Positions 34,157 to 44,115 of a DNA stretch of 64,000 nucleotides are shown one piece after another. The stretch comes from Polaribacter haliotis (GTDB lineage Bacteria > Bacteroidota > Bacteroidia > Flavobacteriales > Flavobacteriaceae). Below the pieces are notes generated by a model. That model worked only from the letters and a program-made list of their open reading frames with translations. It ran no database searches and was not told the DNA's origin. The stretch covers positions 3,296,001 through 3,360,000 of the forward strand of contig NZ_CP061813.1 in assembly GCF_014784055.1 (NCBI RefSeq), read 5' to 3'. How positions within the stretch are numbered: position 1 is the first letter of the stretch; the number at the start of each line of letters is the position of its first letter. The position numbers and the translations under genes were made by a program.

Positions 34157-36484
34157 ATGATGTATAACAAATTCTATATATTTTTTATTGTAATTATATT
34201 GGTGTCCTGCAGTCAAATACAAAAGGAAAATAAAGTCGCTTTTAATGCGATTCAAACTACTAATTTAGTGGATTTGGTAAATCCTTTAATGGGAACAGAT
34301 TCCGATTTCAGTTTATCAAATGGAAATACATATCCTGCGATTGCAACTCCTTGGGCAATGAATTTTTGGACGCCACAAACTGCAAAAATGGGCGATGGTT
34401 GGGCTTATAAATATGATGATAAAACCATTAGAGGAATCAAACAAACGCATCAACCAAGTCCTTGGATTAACGATTATGCCGCGTTTTCCTTAATGGCAAT
34501 TACTGGTAAATTAAAATATAAAGAAGAAGAAAGAGCTTCCTATTTTTCACATAAAGCGGAAACTGTAAAACCAAACCATTATAAAGTTTATTTAGCAGAT
34601 TATGATGTAACTGCCGAAGTTTCACCAACAGAAAGAGCTGCTCATTTTAAGTTCACGTTTCCAGAAGCAGATTCTTCATACATCATGTTAGATGCTTTTT
34701 ATAAAGGATCTATGGTTAAAATTCTTCCAAAAGAAAGAAAAATAATTGGGTATTGTAGAAATAATAGTGGAGGTGTACCAGATAATTTTTACAATTATTT
34801 TGTGGCTGAATTTGATAAAGATTTCGAAGTAAACCATACTTGGAAAGACGATTGGGTTTTAATGGAAAATTCAACAGATAGTGAAGGAAAACATGTTGGA
34901 GCAATTATTGGTTTTAAAACGAAGAAAGGAGAAGAAGTACATGTAAAAGTGGCTTCATCATTTATAAGTCACGAGCAAGCAGCTTTAAATTTAAAAAGAG
35001 AAATTGGCAACGATTCATTTGAAAATACCAAAGAAAAAGCAAGAACAGCTTGGGAAAAAGAATTAGGCAGAATTAAAATTGAAGATGATAATATAGATAA
35101 TATAAGAACATTTTATTCTTGTTTATATCGTGTTTTACTATTTCCAAGAAAGTTTTATGAATATGATTTAGATAACAATATAGTGCATTATAGTCCATAT
35201 AATGGAAAAGTTTTACCAGGTTATATGTTTACAGATAATGGATTTTGGGATACGTTTAGAGCGGTTTTTCCATTTTTCAATTTAATGTATCCAGAATTGA
35301 ATAGCAACATTATGGAAGGTTTGGCAAATACCTACAAAGAATCAGGTTGGTTGCCAGAATGGGCAAGTCCAGGACATAGAGATTGTATGGTTGGTTCCAA
35401 TTCTGCAACAATTATTGCAGATGCCTTTTTGAAAGGAAATATGAAAGAAAAAGATGTTGATGTACTGTTTGAAGCTGTTCTTAAAAATGCAACTGTTAAT
35501 GAGGGAAGACCTGTAAATTCAGTCGGTAGAGCTGGTGTAGATTATTACAATAAATTGGGTTATGTACCTTATAATGTTGGAATTAATGAAAATGCTGCCA
35601 GAACTTTAGAATACGCTTTTGCCGATTTTACAATTGCTGAAATGGCAGAAAAAATGGGCAAAGAAACTGTTGCTAATAAATATTATAACCAATCAAATAA
35701 TTATAAAAATCTTTTCGACAATTCTACCAATTTAATGCGTGGTAAAAATGAAGACGGAACTTTTCAAACACCATTCAATCCTTTAAAATGGGGAGATGCA
35801 TTTACAGAAGGAAATAGTTTGCATTATACGTGGTCGGTTTTTCATGACATACAAGGTTTGATAAGTTTAATGGGCGGAAAAGAAAATTTTGAAGCCAAAT
35901 TAGATGAGGTTTTTACAATGCCACCAGATTTTGATGCTTCTTATTACGGTTTTACAATCCATGAAATCCGTGAAATGCAAATTGCAAATATGGGGAATTA
36001 TGCACATGGAAATCAACCAATACAGCATATGATTTATTTGTATAATTATGCAAATGCTCCATACAAAGCTCAAGAAAAAGTGCGTGATGTTTTAACCAAA
36101 TTATACAGTGCAACTCCAGATGGTTATTGTGGAGACGAAGATAATGGACAAACATCTGCTTGGTATGTCTTTAGTTCTTTAGGATTTTACCCAGTAACTC
36201 CAGGTGTTAACGAATATGTTATAGGAAGTCCATTGTTTAAGAAAGCAACTCTAAAATTAGAAAATGGAAATGAATTTGAGATTTCAGCATCTAATAATTC
36301 GAAAGAAAATGTTTACATAGAATCGATGTTATTAAATGGGGCAAATTGGAATCATAATTACCTCAATTTTAAAGATATCCAGAATGGAGGAAAAATAGAG
36401 TTTGATATGAATCCCACACCAAATAAGAAACGAGGAATTAATAATGATGATGTTCCTTATTCATATAGTAATAAAAGCAACTAG
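34157..36484 (+). CDS. GH92 alpha-mannosidase lipoprotein (third copy, divergent)
   Basis: A 775-residue GH92 enzyme with the lipobox LVSC near residue 17; ATG codons at 34157 and 34160 are equally possible. It has VNPLMGTDSDFSLSNGNTYPAIA, where the usual GHTYPGA is altered, then DNGFWDTFRAVFPF, catalytic acid E551 in TEGNSLHYTW, HGNQPIQH at 617-624 in place of HGNEPSHH, and GDEDNGQTSAWY. The Glu-to-Gln and Ser-His to Ile-Gln changes lie in the loop that contacts the leaving sugar, so it should act on another linkage than copies one and two, for instance alpha-1,3. That assignment is inference. It is flanked by two fucosidases. Confidence 0.9.
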   Translation: MMYNKFYIFFIVIILVSCSQIQKENKVAFNAIQTTNLVDLVNPLMGTDSDFSLSNGNTYPAIATPWAMNFWTPQTAKMGDGWAYKYDDKTIRGIKQTHQPSPWINDYAAFSLMAITGKLKYKEEERASYFSHKAETVKPNHYKVYLADYDVTAEVSPTERAAHFKFTFPEADSSYIMLDAFYKGSMVKILPKERKIIGYCRNNSGGVPDNFYNYFVAEFDKDFEVNHTWKDDWVLMENSTDSEGKHVGAIIGFKTKKGEEVHVKVASSFISHEQAALNLKREIGNDSFENTKEKARTAWEKELGRIKIEDDNIDNIRTFYSCLYRVLLFPRKFYEYDLDNNIVHYSPYNGKVLPGYMFTDNGFWDTFRAVFPFFNLMYPELNSNIMEGLANTYKESGWLPEWASPGHRDCMVGSNSATIIADAFLKGNMKEKDVDVLFEAVLKNATVNEGRPVNSVGRAGVDYYNKLGYVPYNVGINENAARTLEYAFADFTIAEMAEKMGKETVANKYYNQSNNYKNLFDNSTNLMRGKNEDGTFQTPFNPLKWGDAFTEGNSLHYTWSVFHDIQGLISLMGGKENFEAKLDEVFTMPPDFDASYYGFTIHEIREMQIANMGNYAHGNQPIQHMIYLYNYANAPYKAQEKVRDVLTKLYSATPDGYCGDEDNGQTSAWYVFSSLGFYPVTPGVNEYVIGSPLFKKATLKLENGNEFEISASNNSKENVYIESMLLNGANWNHNYLNFKDIQNGGKIEFDMNPTPNKKRGINNDDVPYSYSNKSN

Positions 36485-36509
36485 GTAATAAAAAATAAAT
36501 CAAGAACAG

Positions 36510-38012
36510 ATGAAAAAAAGTAAACAAAGAGCTCTAAAATTAATTATAGCACTCGTTTTAATGCAAAATGGTTTAATGGCTCAGGCTATTTATGAAGATG
36601 AGCGATATGTTCCAGAAACAGACCCAGTTGTTTTAGAAAAATTAGATCAATGGCAAGATAAAAAGTTCGGTTTATTAATGCATTGGGGTACATATAGCCA
36701 ATGGGGAATTGTAGAGTCTTGGTCTCTTTGCCCTGAAGATTATGGTTGGTGTGAGAGAAAGAAAGGAGAAAATCCTAAAAATTATTTCGAATATAAAAAA
36801 GAATATGAAGGCTTGAAAAAAACCTTCAATCCAGTAAAGTTTGATCCAGAAAAATGGGCAAAAGCGGCAAAATATGCAGGAATGAAATACATGGTTTTTA
36901 CTACAAAACATCATGATGGATTTTCGATGTTCGATTCGAAATATACAGATTATAAAGTAACGGATCCAGAATGTGCTTTTAGTACAAATCCAAAAGCAAA
37001 CATTGCAAAAGAAGTTTTTAGTGCTTTTAGAAACGAAGATATGTGGATTGGTGCGTATTTCTCTAAACCAGATTGGAATACCGACAGTTATTGGGATCCT
37101 TATTTTCCTCCTCATGATAGAAACGTAAACTATAATCCTGCTGTATATCCAGAAAAATGGCAAAAATTTGTTGACTTTACACACAATCAAATTTTAGAGT
37201 TGATGACTGATTATGGAAAAGTAGATATTTTATGGTTAGATGGTGGTTGGGTTGCTAAAGTGCCAAAAGATGAAATTAAAAATGCGTATGATGCTAAGTT
37301 TCTAGAAAATAAATCTGGAAACGGATTTATTAAACATCGTGTTGTAGACCAGGATATTAAAATGGACGAATTGGTGGCAAAAGCTAGAAAAAAGCAACCA
37401 GGTTTAATTGTTGTAGATAGAGCTGTTCATGGGAAAAATCAAAATTATTTAACACCAGAAAACAGAATTCCAGAAAAAACATTGCCTTACCCTTGGGAAT
37501 CTTGTATTATTTCTGGTGGTGGATGGTCTTATACACCAGATGCAAAATATATGAGTGGTAGAAAAGGAATTCACACACTTGTAGATGTTGTTGCAAAAGG
37601 TGGTAATTTATTATTGAATGTGGCACCAAGTCCAGAAGGAGAATGGCAACAAGGAGCATACGATTTATTGCAAGAATTTGGAGATTGGATGGATGTAAAC
37701 AGTGCTGCAATTTACGAAACAAAACCAATTGAGCCTTTCAAAGAGAACAATATTTGCATGACTCAAAACAAAAAAGAAAATGTGTTTTTGTTTTATTTAG
37801 CGGAAGAAGGAGAAGATAAAATGCCATCAGAAATTATAGTTAAATCTATCAATCCTAAAAAAGGAACTAAAATTAGCATGTTAGGTTCTAATAAAAGATT
37901 GAAATGGGTAAAACAAAACGAAGGATTCAAAATTATGATTCCAAGGTCTTTGAGAAAAAATCCAACATCAAAATATGCTTGGACATTTAAAATTGAAGAA
38001 ATAAATCGATAG
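36510..38012 (+). CDS. GH29 alpha-L-fucosidase, exported (second copy)
   Basis: A 500-residue fucosidase with a signal peptide ending near NGLMAQ (about residue 25). Motifs: FGLLMHWGTYSQWGIVESW, MKYMVFTTKHHDGFSMFDSKY, nucleophile D244 in ILWLDGGWVAK, and SCIISGGGWSYTPDA later in the barrel. It has a longer insert (CPEDYGWCERKKGENPKNYF) than the first copy, and the WLDGGW context resembles the stricter GH29 group that acts on alpha-1,3/1,4 branch fucose; this is a tentative reading. Twenty-five bases follow GH92 copy three and eight precede copy four, so it belongs to the same transcript. Confidence 0.9.
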   Translation: MKKSKQRALKLIIALVLMQNGLMAQAIYEDERYVPETDPVVLEKLDQWQDKKFGLLMHWGTYSQWGIVESWSLCPEDYGWCERKKGENPKNYFEYKKEYEGLKKTFNPVKFDPEKWAKAAKYAGMKYMVFTTKHHDGFSMFDSKYTDYKVTDPECAFSTNPKANIAKEVFSAFRNEDMWIGAYFSKPDWNTDSYWDPYFPPHDRNVNYNPAVYPEKWQKFVDFTHNQILELMTDYGKVDILWLDGGWVAKVPKDEIKNAYDAKFLENKSGNGFIKHRVVDQDIKMDELVAKARKKQPGLIVVDRAVHGKNQNYLTPENRIPEKTLPYPWESCIISGGGWSYTPDAKYMSGRKGIHTLVDVVAKGGNLLLNVAPSPEGEWQQGAYDLLQEFGDWMDVNSAAIYETKPIEPFKENNICMTQNKKENVFLFYLAEEGEDKMPSEIIVKSINPKKGTKISMLGSNKRLKWVKQNEGFKIMIPRSLRKNPTSKYAWTFKIEEINR

Positions 38013-38020
38013 ATTAAAAA

Positions 38021-40309
38021 ATGAAAAAATTCTGTTTTCCAAAAGAAAATCATCTTAAAAATCAAGTAAACTACTGCTATTTTATCTTAATAGCAGTAGT
38101 TTTTATGGTGAATAAAAGTTACGCTCAGCAACCAGTAGATTACGTCAACCCGTTTATTGGAACTTCCAATTATGGCGCAACAAATCCTGGAGCCATTGCA
38201 CCAAGAGGCATGGTTAGTGTGTCTCCTTTTAATGTTGCTGGTGCTCCAAATTTACCACATGAAAAAGATAGCAGATGGCTTTCGAACCCTTATGTTCACG
38301 AGAATACTTTTTTAACAGGATTTTCTCATGTGAATTTAAGTGGTGTTGGTTGTCCAGATTTAGGCATTATTTTAACGATGCCAACCACAGGAAAACTGGA
38401 AACAGATTATTTAAAATATGGATCAACATATTCAAACGAAGTTTCTAAAGCAGGTTATTACAGCAATACAATTGATAAATACAATGTAAAAGTTGAAACA
38501 ACAGCTTCTACAAGAACTGGGATTTCTAAATATCATTTTCCAGCAGGCCAATCGAATATATTAATCAATTTGGGTGTGGGTTTAACTAATGAAGAAGGAG
38601 GAATGCTAAAAATTGTTTCAGATACAGAAGTTGAAGGCATTCGAAATGTAGGTTCTTTTTGTTATTATAAACCAGAAGAAGCATATCCAGTTTATTTTGT
38701 AGCGAAGTTTAGCAAACCTGCAGATGAAACTGGAGTTTGGAAAAAACCAAAAAAATACAATGGTTTGGAAGGCCAGTGGATGGGCTATAATGGAAAAACA
38801 CGTTTGTATAAAAACTACAGAAGAGAAGTTCTTGGAGACAGTATTGGAAGTTATTTCACCTATAATTTCAAAAAACCGACAACTGTAGAGGTTAAAATTG
38901 GTGTGTCTTACATTAGTATTGAAAATGCCAGAGAAAACTTAGAAAAGGAAACTCAGAATTTGTCTTTCGATGAAATTAATAAAAACACAAATTCTCAATG
39001 GAACAAATTGTTATCAAAAATTGAAGTAGAAGGAGGAACCAAAGACGATAAAACTATTTTTTACACAGCTTTGTATCATACTTTAATTCACCCAAATACT
39101 TTAAACGATTACAATGGAGAATACCCAAGTATGGCAAAAAGGGAAACAAAAACCACCCAAGGCACACGATTTACGGTGTTTTCTCTTTGGGATACCTATA
39201 GAAGTTTACATTCTTTAATGTCTTTAATTTATCCGAAACAACAGTCGGATATGGTAAAAAGCATGCTAAATATTTATGACGAAAGTGGTTGGTTGCCAAA
39301 ATGGGAATTAAACGCCACAGAAACCACAACTATGGTTGGAGATCCAGCAGGAATTATTTTAGCGGACACTTATTTACGCGGAATTAAAGATTTCGATATT
39401 GAAAAAGCATACGAAGCCATGCGAAAAAGTGCGATTCAATTAGAAAATAATCCTCTTCGTCCAGGAATTAAAGATTATTTAGAAAAAGGATATTTAACGA
39501 CAACAACGACTAAAAGTGGTTCGGTTTCAACAACCCAAGAATATAATATTACTGATTTTGCAATTGCGCAGTTAGCCAAAGAATTAGGTAAAACAGAAGA
39601 TTATAAGGAGTTTACAAAACGTTCTACATCTTACAGAGATTTATTTGATAGGGAGTTTAATTTATTAAGACCTAAAAATCATGACGGTTCTTGGTTTGCG
39701 CCATTCAACCCAAATACTGGAGCAAATTTTGAAAAGAATTTAGGATTTATTGAAGGGAATTCTTGGCAATATACTTTTATGGTTTCACACGATGTAAAAG
39801 CATTAATGAAACTTATGGGAGGTAAAAAACCATTTGTAAATCAATTAGATAAAGTTTTCGATAATAAACAATATGATATGGCGAATGAGCCAGATATCAT
39901 TTATCCGTATTTATATAATTATGTCAAAGGATACGAATGGAAAACACAAGACCGAGTTTCATCATTAATTAAAGAATATTTTACGAACAAACCAGCTGGT
40001 TTGCCTGGAAATGACGATACAGGAACGATGTCTGCTTGGTTAATTTATAGTATGATGGGTATTTACCCAAGTTCGCCAGCAGAACCATTGTATGCGATTA
40101 CGAGTCCTGTTTTCGATAAAGTAACCATTCATTTAGATAGCCGTTATTACAAGAATAATACGTTGGTAATTACTTCCAATGCTTCAGAAAATGAAAATAA
40201 TAAGAAGCATATAAAAAGTATTTATATGAATGGAAGAAGACATAGAAGTTACTTTATTTCTCATGATAAATTAGTGAAAGGAAATACTTTAAAAATTATA
40301 TTAAAATAA
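38021..40309 (+). CDS. GH92 alpha-mannosidase, exported (fourth copy, most divergent)
   Basis: A 762-residue GH92 enzyme with an ordinary signal peptide (cleavage near KSYAQQ, about residue 36) rather than a lipobox, unlike the other three copies; it is therefore probably soluble in the periplasm. It has VNPFIGTSNYGATNPGAIAPRG, catalytic acid E578 in IEGNSWQYTF, ANEPDIIY from 621 where others have HGNEPSHH, and GNDDTGTMSAWLIYS in place of GNEDCGQMS. Loss of the loop histidines and of the Cys suggests a distinct aglycone, for example mannose branches other than alpha-1,2, or substituted mannose. The retained Glu argues against the mannose-phosphate-uncapping subgroup, which replaces it with Gln. 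Confidence 0.88.
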   Translation: MKKFCFPKENHLKNQVNYCYFILIAVVFMVNKSYAQQPVDYVNPFIGTSNYGATNPGAIAPRGMVSVSPFNVAGAPNLPHEKDSRWLSNPYVHENTFLTGFSHVNLSGVGCPDLGIILTMPTTGKLETDYLKYGSTYSNEVSKAGYYSNTIDKYNVKVETTASTRTGISKYHFPAGQSNILINLGVGLTNEEGGMLKIVSDTEVEGIRNVGSFCYYKPEEAYPVYFVAKFSKPADETGVWKKPKKYNGLEGQWMGYNGKTRLYKNYRREVLGDSIGSYFTYNFKKPTTVEVKIGVSYISIENARENLEKETQNLSFDEINKNTNSQWNKLLSKIEVEGGTKDDKTIFYTALYHTLIHPNTLNDYNGEYPSMAKRETKTTQGTRFTVFSLWDTYRSLHSLMSLIYPKQQSDMVKSMLNIYDESGWLPKWELNATETTTMVGDPAGIILADTYLRGIKDFDIEKAYEAMRKSAIQLENNPLRPGIKDYLEKGYLTTTTTKSGSVSTTQEYNITDFAIAQLAKELGKTEDYKEFTKRSTSYRDLFDREFNLLRPKNHDGSWFAPFNPNTGANFEKNLGFIEGNSWQYTFMVSHDVKALMKLMGGKKPFVNQLDKVFDNKQYDMANEPDIIYPYLYNYVKGYEWKTQDRVSSLIKEYFTNKPAGLPGNDDTGTMSAWLIYSMMGIYPSSPAEPLYAITSPVFDKVTIHLDSRYYKNNTLVITSNASENENNKKHIKSIYMNGRRHRSYFISHDKLVKGNTLKIILK

Positions 40310-40339
40310 TATGTTTTTCAATTTAAAAAGCCATAAAAG

Positions 40340-41767
40340 ATGAAGCGTAGAAATTTTATATCCAATACTTCTTTGTTATTAGCAGGTACAACTTTGTTGC
40401 CTCAAAACATCTTCACCATTCAAAAAGAATTTATAAGTCTACGCCCAAAATTAGCAAACAGAAAATTTGTAAGTAAAGAAGTAGAAAGAGTAATTACAGA
40501 AGTAAAATCTGTGATAAAAGACAAAGAATTGGCTTGGCTTTTCGAGAACTGTTTTCCAAATACGTTAGATACAACCATAGATTTTGAATTTATAGATGGC
40601 AAGCCAGATACATTTGTAATCACAGGAGATATAGATGCCATGTGGTTGCGAGATTCTACAGCACAAGTTTGGCCCTATATGCCATTAATCAACAAAGATA
40701 AAAAGTTAAAAGAGCTAATTAAAGGTTTAATAAATAGACAAGTAAAATGTGTGTTGTTAGATTCTTATGCAAATGCTTTTTTCAAAGATAAAACCAGAAT
40801 TTCTCATTGGGAATCTGACGTTACACAAATGCTTCCAGGAATTCACGAACGTAAATGGGAAATAGATTCTTTATGTTACGTGGTACGTTTGGCGAATGAA
40901 TATTATCAAATTACAAAAGATGTAAGTATTTTTGATTCTGACTGGGATAAAGCAATAAAATTGATTGTAAAAACATTTAAAACCGAACAACGAAAAAATA
41001 ACGAATCGGAATATGTATTTAGTAGAGAAACGACTTCTGTAATAGATTCTCCACCTTTCGATGGAACTGGAAGACCAGCAAAACCAAACGGATTAATCTG
41101 TTCTATGTTTCGTCCATCAGACGATTCTACAATGTATCCTTATTTAATACCTTCCAATATTTTTGCAGTTTTGTCTTTAAGACAATTACATAGTATTTAT
41201 AGCAATGTTTTTAAGGATGAAAAGTTTGCAAATGAATGTAAAAATTTGGCAGATGAAGTAGATTCGGCTATTCAAAAATATGCAGTTACAGAACATTTAG
41301 TTTTTGGGGAAATATACGCATATGAAGTAGATGGTTTTGGAAATAAATTATTTATGGACGATGCAAATGTGCCATCATTAATGTCTTTGGCTTATTTAGG
41401 AGCGCATAAAAATACGGATGCTATTTACAAAAGAACAAGACAGTTTTTATTGAGTGATAATAATCCGTATTTCTTAAAAGGCGCTTTGGCAGAAGGACAA
41501 GCGAGCCCACATACAGGCAAAAATAAAATCTGGCCAATGGGTATTATTTTAAGAGCAATGACGAGTACAGACGATGCCGAAATAAAAAAATGCCTTAAAA
41601 TGTTAAAAGCAACACATGCAGGAAAAGGATTTATGCATGAAGGTTTCGATAAAGATAATCCAGATAATTATTCTAGAGATTGGTTTGCCTGGGCAAATAC
41701 TTTGTTTGGGGAACTCATTTTAAAAATTTATAACGAGAATAGGAGTTTGTTGGCTGTTAATTATTAG
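40340..41767 (+). CDS. GH125 exo-alpha-1,6-mannosidase
   Basis: A 475-residue GH125 (formerly DUF1237) protein. The N-terminus MKRRNFISNTSLLLAGTTLL is a Tat-like signal. Family motifs: VITGDIDAMWLRDSTAQVWPY near residue 95-115, SRETTSVIDSPPFDGTGRP, SMFRPSDDSTMYPYLIPSN, MDDANVPSLMSLAYLG and GHAGKGFMHEGF-type ATHAGKGFMHEGFDKDNP. GH125 enzymes are inverting exo-alpha-1,6-mannosidases specific for undecorated Man-alpha-1,6-Man, so this enzyme would complete the mannose trimming begun by the GH92 set, leaving the beta-mannosyl core for GH130. It is the last gene of the continuous run; 290 bases follow before the next gene. Confidence 0.9.
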   Translation: MKRRNFISNTSLLLAGTTLLPQNIFTIQKEFISLRPKLANRKFVSKEVERVITEVKSVIKDKELAWLFENCFPNTLDTTIDFEFIDGKPDTFVITGDIDAMWLRDSTAQVWPYMPLINKDKKLKELIKGLINRQVKCVLLDSYANAFFKDKTRISHWESDVTQMLPGIHERKWEIDSLCYVVRLANEYYQITKDVSIFDSDWDKAIKLIVKTFKTEQRKNNESEYVFSRETTSVIDSPPFDGTGRPAKPNGLICSMFRPSDDSTMYPYLIPSNIFAVLSLRQLHSIYSNVFKDEKFANECKNLADEVDSAIQKYAVTEHLVFGEIYAYEVDGFGNKLFMDDANVPSLMSLAYLGAHKNTDAIYKRTRQFLLSDNNPYFLKGALAEGQASPHTGKNKIWPMGIILRAMTSTDDAEIKKCLKMLKATHAGKGFMHEGFDKDNPDNYSRDWFAWANTLFGELILKIYNENRSLLAVNY

Positions 41768-42057
41768 AAATAATGTTTTAAAAGGAAAAAAATATATAGA
41801 TTTTTATAATTTTAAAAATAAATTTGAAAGAGAGCTAAGCAACTGAAAATGTGTTTAAAAAATAATGAAAAATGTATTTAAAGTGCTGTTTATTTAAACA
41901 TATGTTAATTAAATATATGTTTTAATTGTAATTTAATAATAAAAATACTTTTTTTTATCAAATTTTTTTCTATATTTGAGAATTAACCCCTATATTTTAG
42001 TAAGAATTTTTGGAATAGTTCTAAATTTTTTACTGAAATAAATAACGCCCCTAACCA
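41768..42057 (+). promoter_or_regulatory. A+T-rich intergenic region with promoter for the zinc-ribbon gene
   Basis: No gene found here. TATATTTG at 41971-41978 is an exact TAnnTTTG -7 box; the -33 position (about 41948-41951) reads CTTT, a weak match. It would give a leader of about 74 bases before the ATG at 42058. No clear terminator for the preceding GH125 transcript is visible. Confidence 0.5.
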
Positions 42058-42249
42058 ATGTCAAAATGCCCTACATGTAGTTCGAATTATCGAAAAAGAA
42101 TCTCAAGAAACTTATTATTAAAAATTGTTCCAAAAGCGAAATTTTACAAATGTTATCATTGTAAAACGAAATTTTTAAGCGTTCCTTATTTGTTTAATGA
42201 GTTTATTGTAAAGAAAGGAAAACGAATAGAAATTCCATTAATAAATTAA
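42058..42249 (+). CDS. Small zinc-ribbon-like protein
   Basis: A 63-residue basic protein with two Cys pairs, CPTC at 4-7 and CYHC at 33-36, spaced as in a four-cysteine zinc ribbon. The rest is Lys/Arg-rich with a hydrophobic C-terminal patch (KFLSVPYLFNEFIVKKGK). It has its own probable promoter (-7 box at 41971) and terminator (42258-42293), so it is a single-gene unit inserted between two parts of the glycan locus. No function is recognised; nucleic-acid or protein binding is possible for this fold. Confidence 0.65.
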   Translation: MSKCPTCSSNYRKRISRNLLLKIVPKAKFYKCYHCKTKFLSVPYLFNEFIVKKGKRIEIPLIN

Positions 42250-42257
42250 TTTTATAG

Positions 42258-42293
42258 AAAACCTTTTAATTGTAGAAAATTAAGAGGTTTTTT
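42258..42293 (+). terminator. Intrinsic terminator after the zinc-ribbon gene
   Basis: AACCTTTTAATT pairs with AATTAAGAGGTT (one G-U) around a short loop and is followed by a T run. It lies just after the stop at 42249. The remaining bases to 42450 hold nothing else recognisable. Confidence 0.8.
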
Positions 42294-42450
42294 ATTTTGT
42301 GGAGGTAGAAAATTTAGAAGTTTAATTTCCAAAACTTTTTTAAATTTAATCTAATTTTAATGACACTGTAAAAAATTTATTAAAACAATTTAATTTATTG
42401 GGATTTAATTATATAAAACATGTATTTTTAGAACAAATACTTGAAATAAA

Positions 42451-44051
42451 ATGAATAAAAAAATAATCTTAATAATAGCATTTTTCTTTTCAATTTCAAA
42501 TTACGCTCAAATAGAAATAGAAATAGTCCCAAAACCCAATAATATACAAGTAGGTAGTGGATTCTTCAAGATCAATAAAAAAACATATATTCATTCCGAT
42601 GTTTCATCCACTGGTGTTGCAAAGATGTTTCAAACCTATATAAGTAAAGTAAGTAAACTCAATTTAAAAATAAAAAAAGAAGCATCAAAAAAGGGAGCTA
42701 TTGTTTTTACTCTTGACGATTCACTTGGTAAAGAAGCGTACACGTTAGATATTACAAAAAAGGAATACAAATTAAGGGCGGATCTAGCACTGGTGTTTTT
42801 TATGGAGTACAATCTCTTCTACAAATAATCCCTTTAGTTAACAATGAAAAAAGACAATTAAAATTACCAATAGTATCGATTGAAGATACTCCAAGATTTA
42901 ACTGGCGTGCTTATATGTTAGATGAATCGAGATATTTTCATGGAGAAGAATTTGTAAAAATGATACTAGATGAGATGGCACGTCTTAAAATGAATGTTTT
43001 TCATTGGCATTTAACAGATGATGCTGGTTGGCGTATAGAAATTAAAAAATACCCAAAATTAACTGAGATAGGATCTAAAAGAAAAGATACAGAAATTGGA
43101 TCTTGGGGAAGCAATAAAACATCTGGAGAATCACATAGTGGTTTTTATACACAAGAGCAAATTAAAAACATTGTATCTTTTGCTACAGAAAGACACATTA
43201 CCATTGTTCCAGAATTTGAAATGCCAGGACATTCAAGTGCGGCAATTGCTGCTTATACTTGGTTAGGAACTGCAGGTAAGGCTATTGAAGTTCCTGTTAA
43301 ATTTGGGCGACATTTTGATAATTATGATGTAACAAAACCGAAAGTTGTTCAGTTTATAAAAGATGTTTTAAGTGAAATGTTTGCATTATTTCCATCAGAC
43401 GTTATTCATATTGGTGGAGATGAGGTAGGTTATAAAGTTTGGGAAGAATCACCTCACGTACAAAAGTATATGAAAAAGAACGGACTTAAAACCCCAGCCG
43501 ATTTACAAATTTCATTTACTAACGATATATCAAAATTTATAAAACAAAAAGGAAAAAGAATGATGGGGTGGAACGAAATAATGGGAGCCAACATTCATAA
43601 AGGTTTTGAAGAAAAACAAAACGATAAAGATGCTGAAACAGAATTAGCCAAAAACGTTATTGTTCATTTTTGGAAAGGCGATATAGATTTAGCAACAAAA
43701 GCAGCGGAAAAAGGTTATGGTATTGTTAATTCTTTACATAGTAACACCTATTTAGATTATAGTTATAAAAGTATTAATTTGGAAAAGGCTTATAATTTTA
43801 ATCCGATTCCAAAAGGTTTAAATATAAAATATCACGAAAATGTTTATGGTTTAGGTTGCCAAATGTGGAGTGAATGGACTCCTAAAAATAGCGATGTCGA
43901 GTATCAAACATTTCCAAGAATAGCTGCTTATGCAGAAGTGGGTTGGACCAATTTGGAAAATAAAAATTTTACAGATTTTAAACAAAGGTTAAAAAAAATT
44001 AAGCAATATTGGGATGAGAAAAATATTAATTATGCTAAAGACATAGATTAA
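42451..44051 (+). pseudogene. GH20 beta-N-acetylhexosaminidase interrupted by a frameshift
   Basis: Two frames make one GH20 of about 533 residues. Frame one (42451-42828) has the signal peptide (FFFSISNYAQ), the GH20b domain and reads to KEYKLRA. The normal continuation, GSSTGVFYGVQSLLQIIPLV, is in another frame from 42780, open through to 44051, with TPRFNWRAYMLDESRYF, HWHLTDDAGWRIEIKKYPKL and the catalytic pair in IHIGGDEVGYKVW (codons at 43419-43424). The break is one missing base near 42778-42782 (AGGGCGGATC). The downstream part alone could start at 42915 but would lack the export signal. Either a real disabling mutation or a sequence error. Without the C-terminal module of the GH20 at 22506, it is a plainer enzyme. 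Confidence 0.85.
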
Positions 44052-44115
44052 GAGAGGTCTAATTAAAAACAACCTAGATTCCTGGATTTTAGCACTCAAA
44101 AAATTACCTTAGTTT

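Noticed and set aside
36675..37190. 171-residue open frame on the minus strand
   Set aside because: Lies wholly inside the GH29 gene at 36510, Cys/Phe/Ile-rich composition typical of a reverse-frame shadow, no known domain.
38021..40309. Mannose-phosphate-uncapping GH92 subgroup for copy 4
   Set aside because: That subgroup replaces the catalytic Glu with Gln; here Glu578 is retained in IEGNSW.
42451..44051. Two separate genes for the GH20 halves
   Set aside because: Neither half is a family in its own right; the first has the signal and N-domain, the second the barrel without a signal, and together they give one normal GH20.
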